Shown here piece after piece: positions 33,904-44,832 of a DNA stretch of 64,000 nucleotides. Made by a program: the position numbers and the translations under genes. The stretch comes from Scalesia atractyloides (Eukaryota > Streptophyta > Magnoliopsida > Asterales > Asteraceae). How positions within the stretch are numbered: the first letter of the stretch is position 1; each line of letters begins with the position of its first letter. The notes beneath the pieces are model-generated. The model worked only from the letters and a program-made list of their open reading frames with translations. It was not told the origin of the DNA and ran no database searches. The stretch spans positions 32,005,725 to 32,069,724 of the forward strand of contig CAMTDV010000013.1 in NCBI GenBank assembly GCA_947069175.1, in the 5' to 3' direction.

Positions 33904-34061
33904 TAACGTTTGAGAGAATTAAACACTAGCCTTTTGTGTTTAATCTCAAAGTTACACGTGCTCATTCCTTAGACTTCCGAGTCTAGGCATTGACCTAGGA
34001 TTACTCATTTCATTATTAAGTTATTAGTATTGTTTTTTTGAATTGATTTTTAACATGAAAA

Positions 34062-35163
34062 ATGTCGCCACGTGTACGAGGACAAAGTAGTTGAGGAAAA
34101 GGTCCAATGAGGGGAGGACCATCGGGGCGCATTCCCCCCTAAACCTCACAACTCAGATGCATACCAAGAATCAGGAGATTCATCTCCTTGGCAACCAGCA
34201 AGAGCTCTGTCTCCCAAAGACACTCGCCCCCACATTCCCAGAATTCCTACCACTCTAACCACTCCTATCATTCACACCATTCACACCAATCTCATCATTC
34301 TCATTCACATTCTTACCATGAAGAATTTAACCCTAAACATTACATTAACACACCCATAGCTGATCAAAATCAGTTGGACCAGCCAAACCCTATGGACGAG
34401 GACTCCGACCCAGAGATGCCGTCGTCGGGATCGAATACGCATCCCATAGAAATCTCTAGCGATTCAAACTCTTACGGTGGATTCCCCTACCAAGGTCCTA
34501 ATGAATGGGACCAATATTGGAACCAATTTACCTTTGCCAACACACCTTCCATCACTCCCACCCACCTCTTGTTCAAAAAGATGTCCACATGTAACCGGTG
34601 GACCAACCTCGACCACCACCTGAACCACCAAGGTGAAAGTGTGGAGCATGTATGTGGTTCGTGCCGGACAAAGGTCGGGATTGCTGCCACCTTTGTCCAA
34701 CTCCTACCCCATAATTCAAGAGGACCCACAAATGGGTGGACCCTCAAATGTTTCACCTATAGTGGAACCAACACCAACACCTGCTGTTCAACCACCACCA
34801 ACGGGTTATTCTAACCCAATCCCCACATATCCAGACACGTGTGGATATGATCCTTTTAACCTGTCTACACCGGTAGACTACCAGGCATGATCACAAGACC
34901 CTTATATACAAGCGGTTATGCACAATGCACTTTACCCTTCTCCTTTCCCACCTGCTTATCCATCGATTGGATATCCAACTTATGGGTACCAGTATCCGGT
35001 TATGTCACAACCACAACCACAACCTCCGCCACCACTTGAGGCCATTAATGAGGCCTTAGAAAGAATGAAATAAATGCAGCATCAAGTGGAGAAAACGGGG
35101 AAGAAAACAAACAAATTCTTCAAGATACTTTCCAAGTTGGTCAAGGGAAAGAAGGACGAGTGA
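34062..35163 (+). pseudogene. Gypsy leader ORF with Ser/His-rich repeats
   Basis: From an ATG at 34062 the broken frames encode a basic RGGPSGR start and a striking Ser-Tyr-His repeat (HSHHSHQSHHSH). Next come an acidic stretch (PMDEDSDPEMPSSG, HPIEISSDS), aromatic and Pro-rich linkers (QPQPQPPPPLEA), and a Lys-rich end KTNKFFKILSKLVKGKKDE. Such an ORF precedes gag in some plant Gypsy elements and has no established enzyme function. At least one stop near the start and frameshifts near 34580 and 34750-34870 interrupt it. Confidence 0.55.
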
Positions 35164-35670
35164 AGTCTCTTCTAATTATATGTAGTTCCTACAAGGACAT
35201 TGTATTTCTTTAGTCCTTGTGTGGAAATTTTTATTTCTTTAAAGTCCTTGCATGGACAGTTTATTTCGTTTTCTAGTATTGTAATTTCTAATTTGGAATT
35301 TAATGAAGTATTTTGGAATTATATATATATATATATTATATATATTGTATATATGTATTCATCCTCTTGAAAACGAGCGTCTCGATTTTACTCGAAATTT
35401 ATGCTCTGCTATATAATTCCAAATGACCTTAATAGATTTGATTATGCCAAGTGGCGTAGACCACATGTTGGCCAAGAAATGATAGTTAAGTACGAAGGGG
35501 TCTTCTATCAGGATAGTTAAGGGAAGTTATCCTTCTATCCAGAGGTAAGGGACTAGGTCCAAACCTCGAAGGTCGTTAAGGTCGAAATGCTAACATTAAG
35601 GTACTCTTATATTAACATTAAGAAATGTTCATACCCTTGGTAGTGTGACTTGAGGAACTCACTAGCCATC
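35164..35670. other. Gypsy untranslated region with AT microsatellite
   Basis: No frame is seen. An AT-dinucleotide tract lies at about 35321-35356. Confidence 0.5.
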
Positions 35671-36290
35671 AATGGGACAGGCTGATATGCCATATACATA
35701 TATTATGATGTAGGCCAAGGTGCCCAATTTATGTCCAATGGGACAGGCTGATATGCCATATACATCTGTTATGATGTAGGCCAATGTGCCCAATTTATGT
35801 CCAATGGGACATGCTGATATGCCATATACAACTGTTATGATGTAGGCCAATGTGCCCAATTTATGTCCAATGGGACAGGCTGATATGCCGTATACATCTG
35901 TTATGATATAGGCCAATGTGCCCAATTTATGTCCAATGGGACAGGCTGATATGCATATACATCTGTTATGATGTAGGCCAATGTACCCAATTTGTGTCCA
36001 ATGGGACAGGCTGATATGCTATATACATTGTTATGATGTAGGCCAAGGTGCCCAATTTATGTCCAATGGGACATGCTGATATGCCATATACATCTGTTAT
36101 GATGTAGGCCAAGGTGCTCAATTTATGTCCAATGGGACAGGCTGATATGCCATATACATCTGTTATGATGTAGGCCAAGGTGCCCAATTTATGTCCAATG
36201 GGACAGGCTGATATGCCATATGTATTATGTCCTAAGTGACAGTCTGATGTGCTATATATATATTATGTCCAATGAGACCGGCCAATGTGC
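35671..36290. repeat. 66-bp tandem array inside the Gypsy element
   Basis: About nine copies of a 66-bp unit containing GGGACAGGCTGATATGCC and ATGATGTAGGCCAATGTGCC run head to tail, decaying at the right edge. Two copies carry small deletions (near 35955 and 36026). Since 66 is divisible by three, long minus-strand frames with a 22-residue repeated peptide arise; these look like artefacts. The array lies between the leader ORF and gag. Confidence 0.95.
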
Positions 36291-36291
36291 C

Positions 36292-36591
36292 TAATTATTA
36301 TGTCCATTAGGGACAAGCCTATGAACTATATAATTATCAATGATGACAATGACAGTTGCGACATTGCGATCCACTGTCCAATAATATATGGACTACGTCC
36401 AAATTGTAAATTGCCTATGATGGTCCTATTAAGACCTAGGCCAAATATAGTTATGTTAAGCCTAAGAGTTGTGATATTATTCACACTAGTTTAGGCAATG
36501 GATTGTTATATCCAATGTTTATAAAGCCGATATGGTTGGTATACCATGGCTAAGAAAGATTTTATTAATATATAGAAACCAAGGCTTAAAG
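36292..36591. other. Non-coding stretch between the array and gag
   Basis: Further decayed GGACAAGCC / TATGTCCAATG words are present, but no coding region. Confidence 0.5.
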
Positions 36592-37744
36592 ATGGCTAAC
36601 TCAAATGAAGCAGAAACTAGCCATAGGAACGTTGAATCTAACAAAGCTGAAAACAAAGATATTGATAATGAAAATTTTCAAGCTCGCATTGATGCGGCTG
36701 TCGAAAAGGCCATGGGAAGGCCATAGAAAAACATAAAGAGTCGAGTGCTACTTGCTCTAGGCCATTATCGATTACCCCATCCTCAGCTCATATAGAGAGC
36801 TCCGTTCACTCTTCAAATGCGAAGAGTGAACCAAAGAAAATAGAATCTGTTGATAGGTCCCGTTCTTCTAAAGACGGATGCACCTACAAATATTTCGTCT
36901 CCTGTAAGCCCCGAGACTTCAATGTAGAGAAGGGGGCTGTAGAATCCCTTAAGTGGTTATATGAGATGGAGACAATCTTAGATATCAGCAACTGTGCTGA
37001 TAAGGATGTGGTCAAGTATGTGTCACAGTCCTTTAAGGGCGATGCCCTAATCTGGTGGAAAGCCATGATCCAGTCTACAAGTAAAGTACACCTTTATAAC
37101 TAAGGGTGGTCCAAGTTTGTGGACCTTGCTAAGGAAACTTACTACACACCTCATGAAGTGGAGAAATTAGAGACCGACTTTCTGTCTCTTTCAACGAAAA
37201 ACCTAGACTGTCGGATTTCCGATTTTAATTCCTTATCTAGGTTAGTTTCCTATTTATTACCCCGGAACCCAAACGCATTGCGCGTTTTATTAATGGGTTA
37301 GCGCCCGAGATAAAGGGCATGGTAAGGCTGCTCAGCCTACTACCTACAGGTCTGCTGCTGACCTATCTCTCTCCCTCGCCTTGGATCTAGTGAGACAAAA
37401 GTCATTTAAGTCTGAAACTAACGGGAAAAGAAAGAGGGAAGATGACAACTCACATAAGTTTAATAAGAAAAATAAAGGGAGATTTGGGTTCAAAGGGAAC
37501 CAAGGCAAAACGGTTGTAATGCCAACATGCAAAACTTGCAACCACAGACACTAGGACAGTGCAATTTTGGTTCACAGGCCAAACCTGTGGCATCTGTAAG
37601 AGAAAGGGGCTTGAGACCCTAGAATGTAAAGATCTAAGGATGCCGTCTGCTATGTCTGCAATGAAAAGGGGCATATTAAGACTAACTGCCCTAAGATTCT
37701 TAAGAATAATAATGCAAAGCCTGGAGAGGCCAAGAAAAGGAATG
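36592..37744 (+). pseudogene. Gypsy gag
   Basis: It begins MANSNEAETSHRNVESNKAE and passes through a frame change at about 36720. The retrotransposon Gag domain follows: PRDFNVEKGAVESLKWLYEM, QSFKGDALIWWKAM, FVDLAKETYYTPHEVEKLE. After a stop near 37298 it ends in a zinc knuckle, CYVCNEKGHIKTNC (about 37633-37675), that packages RNA. A first, poorly preserved knuckle may lie near 37560. The two frames cover the normal length but several stops (37102, 37298) break it. Confidence 0.8.
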
Positions 37745-40700
37745 CCCGTGCCTTTCAATTAACTGCAAGAGAGGCTGTTAATGACGACAATGTCATAACA
37801 GCTACATTCCTCATTAACAATATTTATGCTAGAGTTCTTTTTGATTCGGGTGTAGATAGATCTTTTGTTGACCATAAGTTTAGCAAACAATTAAACCTGC
37901 CCATAAGAACTCTAGATAAAACTTATGAGATAGAACTTGCTGATGGAATAATAGAAAAAGCATCTTCCATTCTTGATGGATGCTCTATATCCATTAAGAA
38001 TCATTCCATCCCTATCTCCCTTCTGCCAATGAAATTGGCGGGGTTCGATGTTGACTTAGGCATGGATTGGTTATCTCATAACCAAGCCCGCATTGCCTGC
38101 AATAAGAAGGTCATCGAGATCAAAACCCCATCTGGTGAAATAATCACCATCCTTGGAGACTCACACTATAGATTGCTAGACAAGGTGTCGTTATTTAAGG
38201 CATCTAAGTGTTTGAGAAGAGGTTGTGTCATCTACATGGCACAAGTTACTATAAATGGGCCTAAGCCAAACATGGAAGACCTACCAGTTATCTCTGTATA
38301 TTCAGATGTCATTCCAGAGGAATTACCAGGTCTACCTCTAGACAGACAAGTGGAGTTTAGAATCGATATCCTGCCAGGATCAGCACCTGTTGCTAGAGCT
38401 CCATATTGGCTAGCACCAACGGCAATGAAGGAATTGAGGACGCAGCTAGACGAACTCTTGGAGAAAGGCTTTATTCAGCCTAGTTCCTCGCCAGGGGAGC
38501 CCCTATCCTCTTTGTAAAGAAGAAAGACGGTTCGATGCGAATGTGCATCGATTATTGAGAGCTAAACAAGTTAACAATCAAGAATAGATATCCTTTGCCC
38601 AGGATCGACGATTTATTTGACCAACTTTAAGGGGCTAGTTACTTCTCCAAGATCGATTTGAGATTGGATATCATCAGCTGAAGGTTAGGAGTGAGGATGT
38701 TCCTAAGACAGCCTTCAGGACCCATTACAGTCATTTGAATTCTTGGTGATGCCTTTTGGGCTCATAAATGCACCTGCAGCATTCATGGACCTCATGAATA
38801 GAGTCTGCAAACCATATTTGGATAAGTTTGTCATTGTCTTCATAGACGACATACTTATCTACTCTCGTAATCAAGCTGATCACGAGAAACATCTTCAGTG
38901 CATCTTATAATTGCTAAGGCAAGAAAATCTTTATGCCAAATTCTCTAAGTGTGAGTTTTGGCTTAGAGAAGTCCAATTTCTTGGACATATGGTAAGTGAT
39001 CGTGGTATCGAAGTGGATCCCACCAAAATTGAGGCCATAATAAATTGGGAAGTGCCCAAGACCCCATCAGAGATTCGTAGTTTCCTACGATTGGCTGGGT
39101 ATTATAGGAGGTTCATTGAGAACTTTTCAAGAATAGCCACTCCTTTAACTACCTTAACCCGAAAAAATGTTAAGTATAATTGGGGACCAAAGCCACAAGA
39201 ATCTTTTGAGGTTGTTAAACACAAGTTGAGCAATGATCCTGTGTTATCCCTACCAGAGGGTGTTGAAGCTTTTGTAGTCTAGTGTGATGCATCGCACACT
39301 GGCATGGGCTGTGTGCTAATGCAAAAAGGCAAAGTGATTGCCTATGCATCACGACAGTTAAAGGTGCACGAAAGAAATTACACAACCCATGATTTGGAAT
39401 TGGGTGCCGTTGTATTTGCACTTAAACTGTGGAGACATTACTTGTATGGCACAAAGTGTATTATATACACTGACCATAAAAATCTCCAGCATCTGTTCAA
39501 TCAGAAAGAATTGAACATGCGATAACGCTGATGAATGGAAACACTTAATGACTATGATTGCGAGATTCGCTACCATCCAGGGAAAGCAAATGTAGTTGCT
39601 GATGCCTTAAGTCGCAAAGAACAAGTTAAACATATAAGGATTAACGCCAATAGCATTGAGCTCAGAAATAGCTTAAATGAGAAGCTATTAGATGCCAAAG
39701 GCAAGCCTTATCAGAGGCCAATGTTCCTAATGAAGGATTAGGTAGAACTATTGATCAGTTAACGTCTGGAAAAGATGGAATCCTTAGATTTAATGGTAGG
39801 ATCTGGGTTCCAGTCTTCGGAAGACTTAGAGATCTAATCCTCCGAGAAGCGCATAGTTTCGAGATACTCAGTTCACCCGGAGTTGACAAGATGTATCAAG
39901 ATCTAAAGAAGAATTATTGGTGGATGGGTTTGATGAAATCCATAGCCACTTTTGTAGCTAAGTGTCTGACGTGTTCGCAAGTTAAGGCCGAACATCAGAA
40001 GCCGTCAGGACTTCTACACAGTTGGAAATTCCCACATGGAAATGGGAAATGGTAACTATGAACTTGATTACCAAGTTACCTAGGACCAAAAGTGGAAACG
40101 ACACTATTTGGGTCATTGTGGATAGGCTGACTAAGTCAGCATATTTCTTGCCAATTAAGGAAACGTATGATTTAGACAAATTGGCTAAGTTATATGTGGA
40201 CAAGATTGTGTCCCTACATGGTGTGCCAATATCTATTGTATCTGACAGAGATACTAGATACACATCTCACTTTTGGAAGAGTTTCCAACAATCCTTAGGC
40301 ACACGATTAAACTTTAGTACGGCTTACCATCCACAGACTGATGGTCAAAGTGAGCGTACTATCCAGACACTGGAAGACATGCTTAGGGCATGTGTGATTG
40401 ATTTAGGTGGAAGTTTGGATGACCACTTACCCCTAATAGAATTGTCCTACAATAACAGTTATCACACTAGCATCAAGGCTGCTCCTTTTGAGGCCTTGTA
40501 TGGGAGAAAATGTAGAAGCCCGTGTGCTGGGCAGAAGTTGGGGAAGCCCAACTAGCAGGACCAGAGATTGTCCTGGAGACCACGGAAAAGATTGTGCAAA
40601 TCCATGATCATCTCAAAGCTGCCAGGGATAGGCAGAAGAGCTATGGTGACAAGAGGCATAAACCTCTTAAGTTCCAAATAGGGGACAAAGTCATGTTACA

Positions 40701-41096
40701 GGTATCACCCTGGAAAGGTGTGATGCATTTTGGAAAGAAGGGAAGTTGAGCCCAAGATATATTAGACCATTCGAAATAGTCGAATGTATCGGCATTGTAG
40801 CTTATAAGTTCAGGTTTCCAGAGGAGCTTAGTGGAATCCATGTTGTATTCCACATATCTAACCTTAAGAAATGTCTAGCCAATGAGTCGCTAGCAATGTC
40901 ACACAAGGATGTACAAATTGATGAAAACCTGAGGTTCATTGAGAAACCAATTTCGACCTAGGATCGACAGTTTAAGAAGCTTCGAAGAAAAATGATACCT
41001 ATAGTAAAGGTTAAGTGGGACGCTTTTAGAGGTCCCGAGTATACATGGGAGGTTGAGTCCACTATGCGACAAAAGTACCCCCATCTTTTTGAATAA
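37745..41096 (+). pseudogene. Gypsy pol: protease, RT, RNase H, integrase, chromodomain
   Basis: The protease is open to 38517 with LFDSGVDRSF. RT has LDRQVEFRIDILPG, a frameshift near 38505, stops at 38559 and 38628, and then FIDDILIYSR with the catalytic DD. RNase H shows CDASHTGMGCVLMQ and IYTDHKNLQHLF, interrupted by a TAG at 39281. The integrase has a zinc-finger part near 39860-39990 and the core 40022-40555 with SDRDTRYTSHFW and GQSERTIQTLE. The first catalytic Asp, usual in MDFITKLPR, is Asn (MNLITKLPR). The C-terminus (40746-41096) ends VKVKWDAFRGPEYTWE...YPHLFE, a chromodomain-type tail that tethers integration to heterochromatin in related elements. Six or more lesions make it inactive. 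Confidence 0.88.
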
Positions 41097-41133
41097 AATC
41101 TCGAGGTCAAGATTTCTTTTAAGGGGGTAAGGA

Positions 41134-43091
41134 TGTAACACCCTATAAAAATCGTGTCCAATAGTATAGTGACACGTGTTGTATTTTAAATATAGTCTAT
41201 TAAAGACCAATAAGGACTAAAGGCATCAACATGCTCAAACTGAGCCTCTGAGTGATGGTCCGATGTCAACATGCATAAATAACAAGCATTTGAGTGACTG
41301 ATATGTCAACATGCTTAAATCATGGCCTCTGAGTGACTGATATGTCAACATGCGCAGCCTCTGAGTGACATTAGTCAACATACTTATAAGAAGCCTCTGA
41401 GTGATCCTTTGTGAAGTCCTAACTCTCATACGTGCCATTTGTTGGACAAGAGGGTTCAAATTTGTAAATTTGTGCAAGTTGGATGATGGAGGGATTAAAA
41501 GTGTCAACATGTTAATTTATACCTCTGAATGACCTTTTATTGAACGAGAGCTCGACAATGTCTGGGCATAATCCCGGGTATGCCAAGTATTCGCTAAGGA
41601 GGGCTTAAAGTGCCAAAAGGGTGTTTTAAAAGGTTTTTAGAAACTTTATAAAGTTAAGGGGGTTAAAGTGTCAATTTTTGAAACTGGCCAATTGCAGTCG
41701 CGGGCCACGAGAGACCTGGCCTGGGTCTCTCGCGGGGCGCGAGAGAGGCTCTGCTGCCAAATATAGTGGCATATAGAACTTGTCCATGACTTATCCATGA
41801 CTTGTCCATGACTTATTTACAACTTATTTAAAATATAATGGCATTTTTGAAACTGATATTACAACTTAGTTAAAATATAATGGCATATAGAACTTGTCTA
41901 TGACTTATCCGATTACCCGATATCGCTGATATGCATACGGTTAAGAATATGTAACTAGTTTACAGAAATTAACCGAAATGGGTTTAACCTTATCATTTAG
42001 GTCTTAAAATCCAGAATGTTTATAGTTTACCCATATTATACAAGTCAAGGTACTTCTTGGGATTAAACTACATTCTATCAAATCATCGTTCGTCATACGT
42101 TTTGGTCAAGTACGCTAGTCGGTCTAAGTCAATGACTTAAATAAGACCGTTAGTATTTAATTGGTTAGTTTATGCCATAATCCAGACTAGAGAATGGCCG
42201 GTAAATGCTATCTGCACTTAGTACTTTTGTGTACGGCTGAGTTATTAAAATTAAAAGAAGACTAGCTCAGGTAAATACTCTCGACTTATATCCCCTATAC
42301 GGGCTTGGGTTACGGTAAATTATTACCGCTCGGTCGGAAATGGGATCAATCGAATGCCGGATTGTGGCTAGTAAATCCGCATATTCTGTTTTAGTTAGTT
42401 TTGTTTGATAACTTAAACATCGGGGGTTAACTACCGTGTCCTGGATATCCTCGGCTCATTACAATAGAAATGGCCATGACCTTAGCGCGGGTGTAGGCAT
42501 ACACCCGATAGACGCTTAATTATGCACTCCCACAAGGTTGGGAGGAATTGACTCCTTCGTGAGTCCAAAGTGGTGTGTACGTTAATCATGTCTCGGTCTA
42601 CGTACCGGGCCCTGTATGTATGGATAATCATGTAAATCTGTTAACAAGGTTGGACGGTCAACTTTCCCAAGTTATAAAAAGATTTTATGCTGATACACAC
42701 TTAAAAACATTTTTAAAATGTTTTCAAAATGAGTCAGTTGGGTGTATTTACTAGCGAAAGCTGACGTATTTTCAAAAGACTAAACTGCAGGTACAATACG
42801 AAAATAGGCTGGAAGTGCTTGGTAGTGATAGAGGATCTTGCAAATCCTAGATATGCCTAAAGTCTGTTTTATATTCTTCCATGTACAATTTATGATCCGC
42901 ATGTGGATATTGTATTATGAGCCTGTATATTATTTTGTATTTTCGAACATTCAGTGTGTAATAGTAATTTTACTCCAAGACTTCTGCTGTGCCATGTTTA
43001 ATCGATTATGATGATTATCAACTGACGTCATGATACTCCTCACCCGGGCCCACCGGTGTATGGATTTGGGTTGGAAATCCGGGGTGTGACA
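41134..43091 (+). repeat. Gypsy 3' LTR
   Basis: It starts TGTAACACCCTA directly after a polypurine tract (AAGGGGGTAAGGA). Its first about 596 bp and last about 307 bp match the 5' LTR. The middle, 41730-42784, is unrelated by eye and lacks the 5' LTR TATA region. Confidence 0.9.
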
Positions 43092-43248
43092 GTGTGTGAC
43101 ATTCTGATTGTTTACAAAACAGTTTTTGTTTAAAAACTTTAAGAATGTAATTAACCTCTTTTTTCAATAAAAGCGAACAAACCGAATTAGCAGTGAGAGC
43201 TGATCTATTCAAATCAAATTGATGGTTAAATCAAATTCGATTGACCAA

Positions 43249-43260
43249 GCTGTGATACCA
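43249..43260 (-). promoter_or_regulatory. Copia A primer-binding site
   Basis: On the minus strand TGGTATCACAGC lies two bases inside the 5' LTR. It differs at one base from the initiator-Met site TGGTATCAGAGC. The short leader 43097-43248 between it and the Gypsy insertion holds no gene. Confidence 0.85.
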
Positions 43261-43262
43261 AT

Positions 43263-43476
43263 TGTTAGGATCTGAGTTTGAAACTGTTTATGAAAGTTCT
43301 AAAAATGGTAAATGAAAGATAAATCAGATGTACTTTCAGCGGAATAAATGAGCTTTAAGTCATAATAGTTGAGAGATTGTTTTCATTGTCATGCTTTCGT
43401 AATTATGATTACTTGCATATGACTCACAATCTCCCCCTCAGCCTAAGATCACTGATTTGTTCGTACAGAATGTAAG
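43263..43476 (-). repeat. Copia A 5' LTR, inner part
   Basis: It matches the left LTR from TGTTAGGATCTGAG up to the GTAAG target site of Copia B. The remainder of the same LTR resumes at 53056. Confidence 0.9.
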
Positions 43477-43963
43477 TGTTGGTGCGTATTTGTGACAACA
43501 GCTTAGATTTGGTCTTTGGATATCGTGTAATTAGTAAAATGATAAACGGTTAGCGGGTTTAGTTTTGTAATAGTTAATCAGAAGTAATTGGGCTAAACCA
43601 GATACCATATAACATATGGTAGGCGAATTGGGCCTAGACCCATTAGGAGTCCATGTAGGGAAACCCTAACCCAGTTGCATAATTTGTCTCTATGTAAAGG
43701 GAGCTTTGCATTAGGGTTAAGGTTACTTGTTCAGTTGATTAGTGGATTAGCTAATTACTTCAGAGAAAGTTAAGAGAGGAGAGAGAGAGAGAGAGTCTTG
43801 AATTGATTGTAAATGCTTGTGTTAGATAATCAATAGAAGACAATTTGAAAGTGATTGTGTTGGTGTTCTTGTTCGGTTTTCTGTGAAATCTGATCTAGAG
43901 GATTCCACACTCTAGGTTGGATAGACGATTATGTGAAGATTCATACGGATTAGGGGACCTACA
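43477..43963 (+). repeat. Copia B 5' LTR
   Basis: TG...CA ended LTR of 487 bp. Its TATA box has decayed to TATGTAAAGG (43691-43700), while the 3' LTR keeps TATATAAAGG. It also has a longer GA microsatellite (about 43773-43794) than the 3' LTR. Confidence 0.92.
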
Positions 43964-43965
43964 AT

Positions 43966-43977
43966 TGGTATCAGAGC
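43966..43977 (+). promoter_or_regulatory. Copia B primer-binding site
   Basis: TGGTATCAGAGC, two bases after the LTR, perfectly fits the initiator methionine tRNA. Confidence 0.93.
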
Positions 43978-44089
43978 ATTCGACTCTAGTTTTTGCTTGG
44001 TTCAGAATCGTTTCAACAGAAAAAGTTGGAATTTTGGACGTTTTTGGGGGCTGATTGAAGTATTGACGGTTGTTTTGAAGTTTTTGACA

Positions 44090-44560
44090 GCTGCTCTAGG
44101 ATTTGCTGCTGTTTCAGATAAACACCAGGGATTTCGGGTAGAAGACTTGCATCTCGGATCAAAAGTGAAGCATTTCGGATTGAAAGCTTGCTTTTCGGAT
44201 CAGAAAAGCTTGAATTTCGGTCAGAAAAGTGCATTTCGGATCATCAGAGTTGCATTTCGGATCAGAACAGTCCTTCTCGGATTGCATCTTGGATTTAGAA
44301 CAGTTCATCTCGGATGCATTTCGGATTCCAACAGTCCATCTCAGATTATATCTCGGATCAGAACAGTCCATTCCGGATTACATCTCAAAGAACAGTCCAT
44401 CTCGGATTGCATCTCGGATCACTGTTCTGAATCATTAGCTTGGATCAGCAATTCGGATCACTGTTCTAAATCATTAGCTTGGATCAGCAATTCGGATCAC
44501 TGTTCTGTTTTTCCATCTCGGATTGAATATCCGAGTTACTATCTCGAATTCACTACTTTT
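44090..44560 (+). repeat. CTCGGATT/TTCGGATCA repeat field in the Copia B leader
   Basis: More than a dozen interspersed copies of [CT]TCGGAT[CT] with CAGAACAGTCC or ATCACTGTTCT linkers fill the leader between primer site and gag. A 38-bp unit (TCATTAGCTTGGATCAGC) is tandemly repeated at about 44428-44510. An artificial 190-codon frame (43997-44569) runs through it. Confidence 0.85.
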
Positions 44561-44832
44561 CCGAGTTAGGACATAGAAGGTGGAAAGTTAATCAGCTGAC
44601 GTAACCAAAGTTAAACGTTTTCGGACATAGAACTTAATCCATAAACATACTTGACAAACCGATTGCACGGTTAGACTCGTGTGATTTTTAGGACCAACAA
44701 AAATTCCTAAAATCACTATCGGACATTATACATCATTGGATTCGTCTCGTCGAGACGAGTTTATCGGTACAATTTGGTGACCACCCATTTCGGACAAATT
44801 TTTAACATTTTTAACGAGCCGGTTTGGTAAAA

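Larger units (their letters stand above)
31781..43091 (+). mobile_element. Gypsy chromovirus (Tekay/Del-like) nested in Copia A
   Basis: An 11.3-kb LTR retrotransposon with TGTAAC...TGTGACA ends is flanked by GTGTG on both sides (31776-31780 and 43092-43096). Removing it restores continuous Copia A leader sequence. Internal order is primer site, extra ORF, tandem repeat array, gag, protease, reverse transcriptase, RNase H, integrase, chromodomain-like end, polypurine tract AAGGGGGTAAGGA (41121-41133). Order and the VKVKWDAFRGPEYTWE end place it among chromoviruses. Multiple frameshifts and stops make it inactive. The two LTRs share only their ends. Confidence 0.92.

Noticed and set aside
35662..36187. 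Minus-strand frames with a repeated 22-residue peptide
   Set aside because: They exist only because the tandem DNA unit is 66 bp, a multiple of three. No start context, promoter or homologue supports a gene.
35671..36290. CRISPR-like regular array
   Set aside because: The units are directly adjacent, with no unique spacers, and lie inside a plant retrotransposon.
43997..44569. 190-codon frame in the Copia B leader
   Set aside because: It runs through the CTCGGAT repeat field before the gag start and mirrors the repeat; gag proper starts at 44833.
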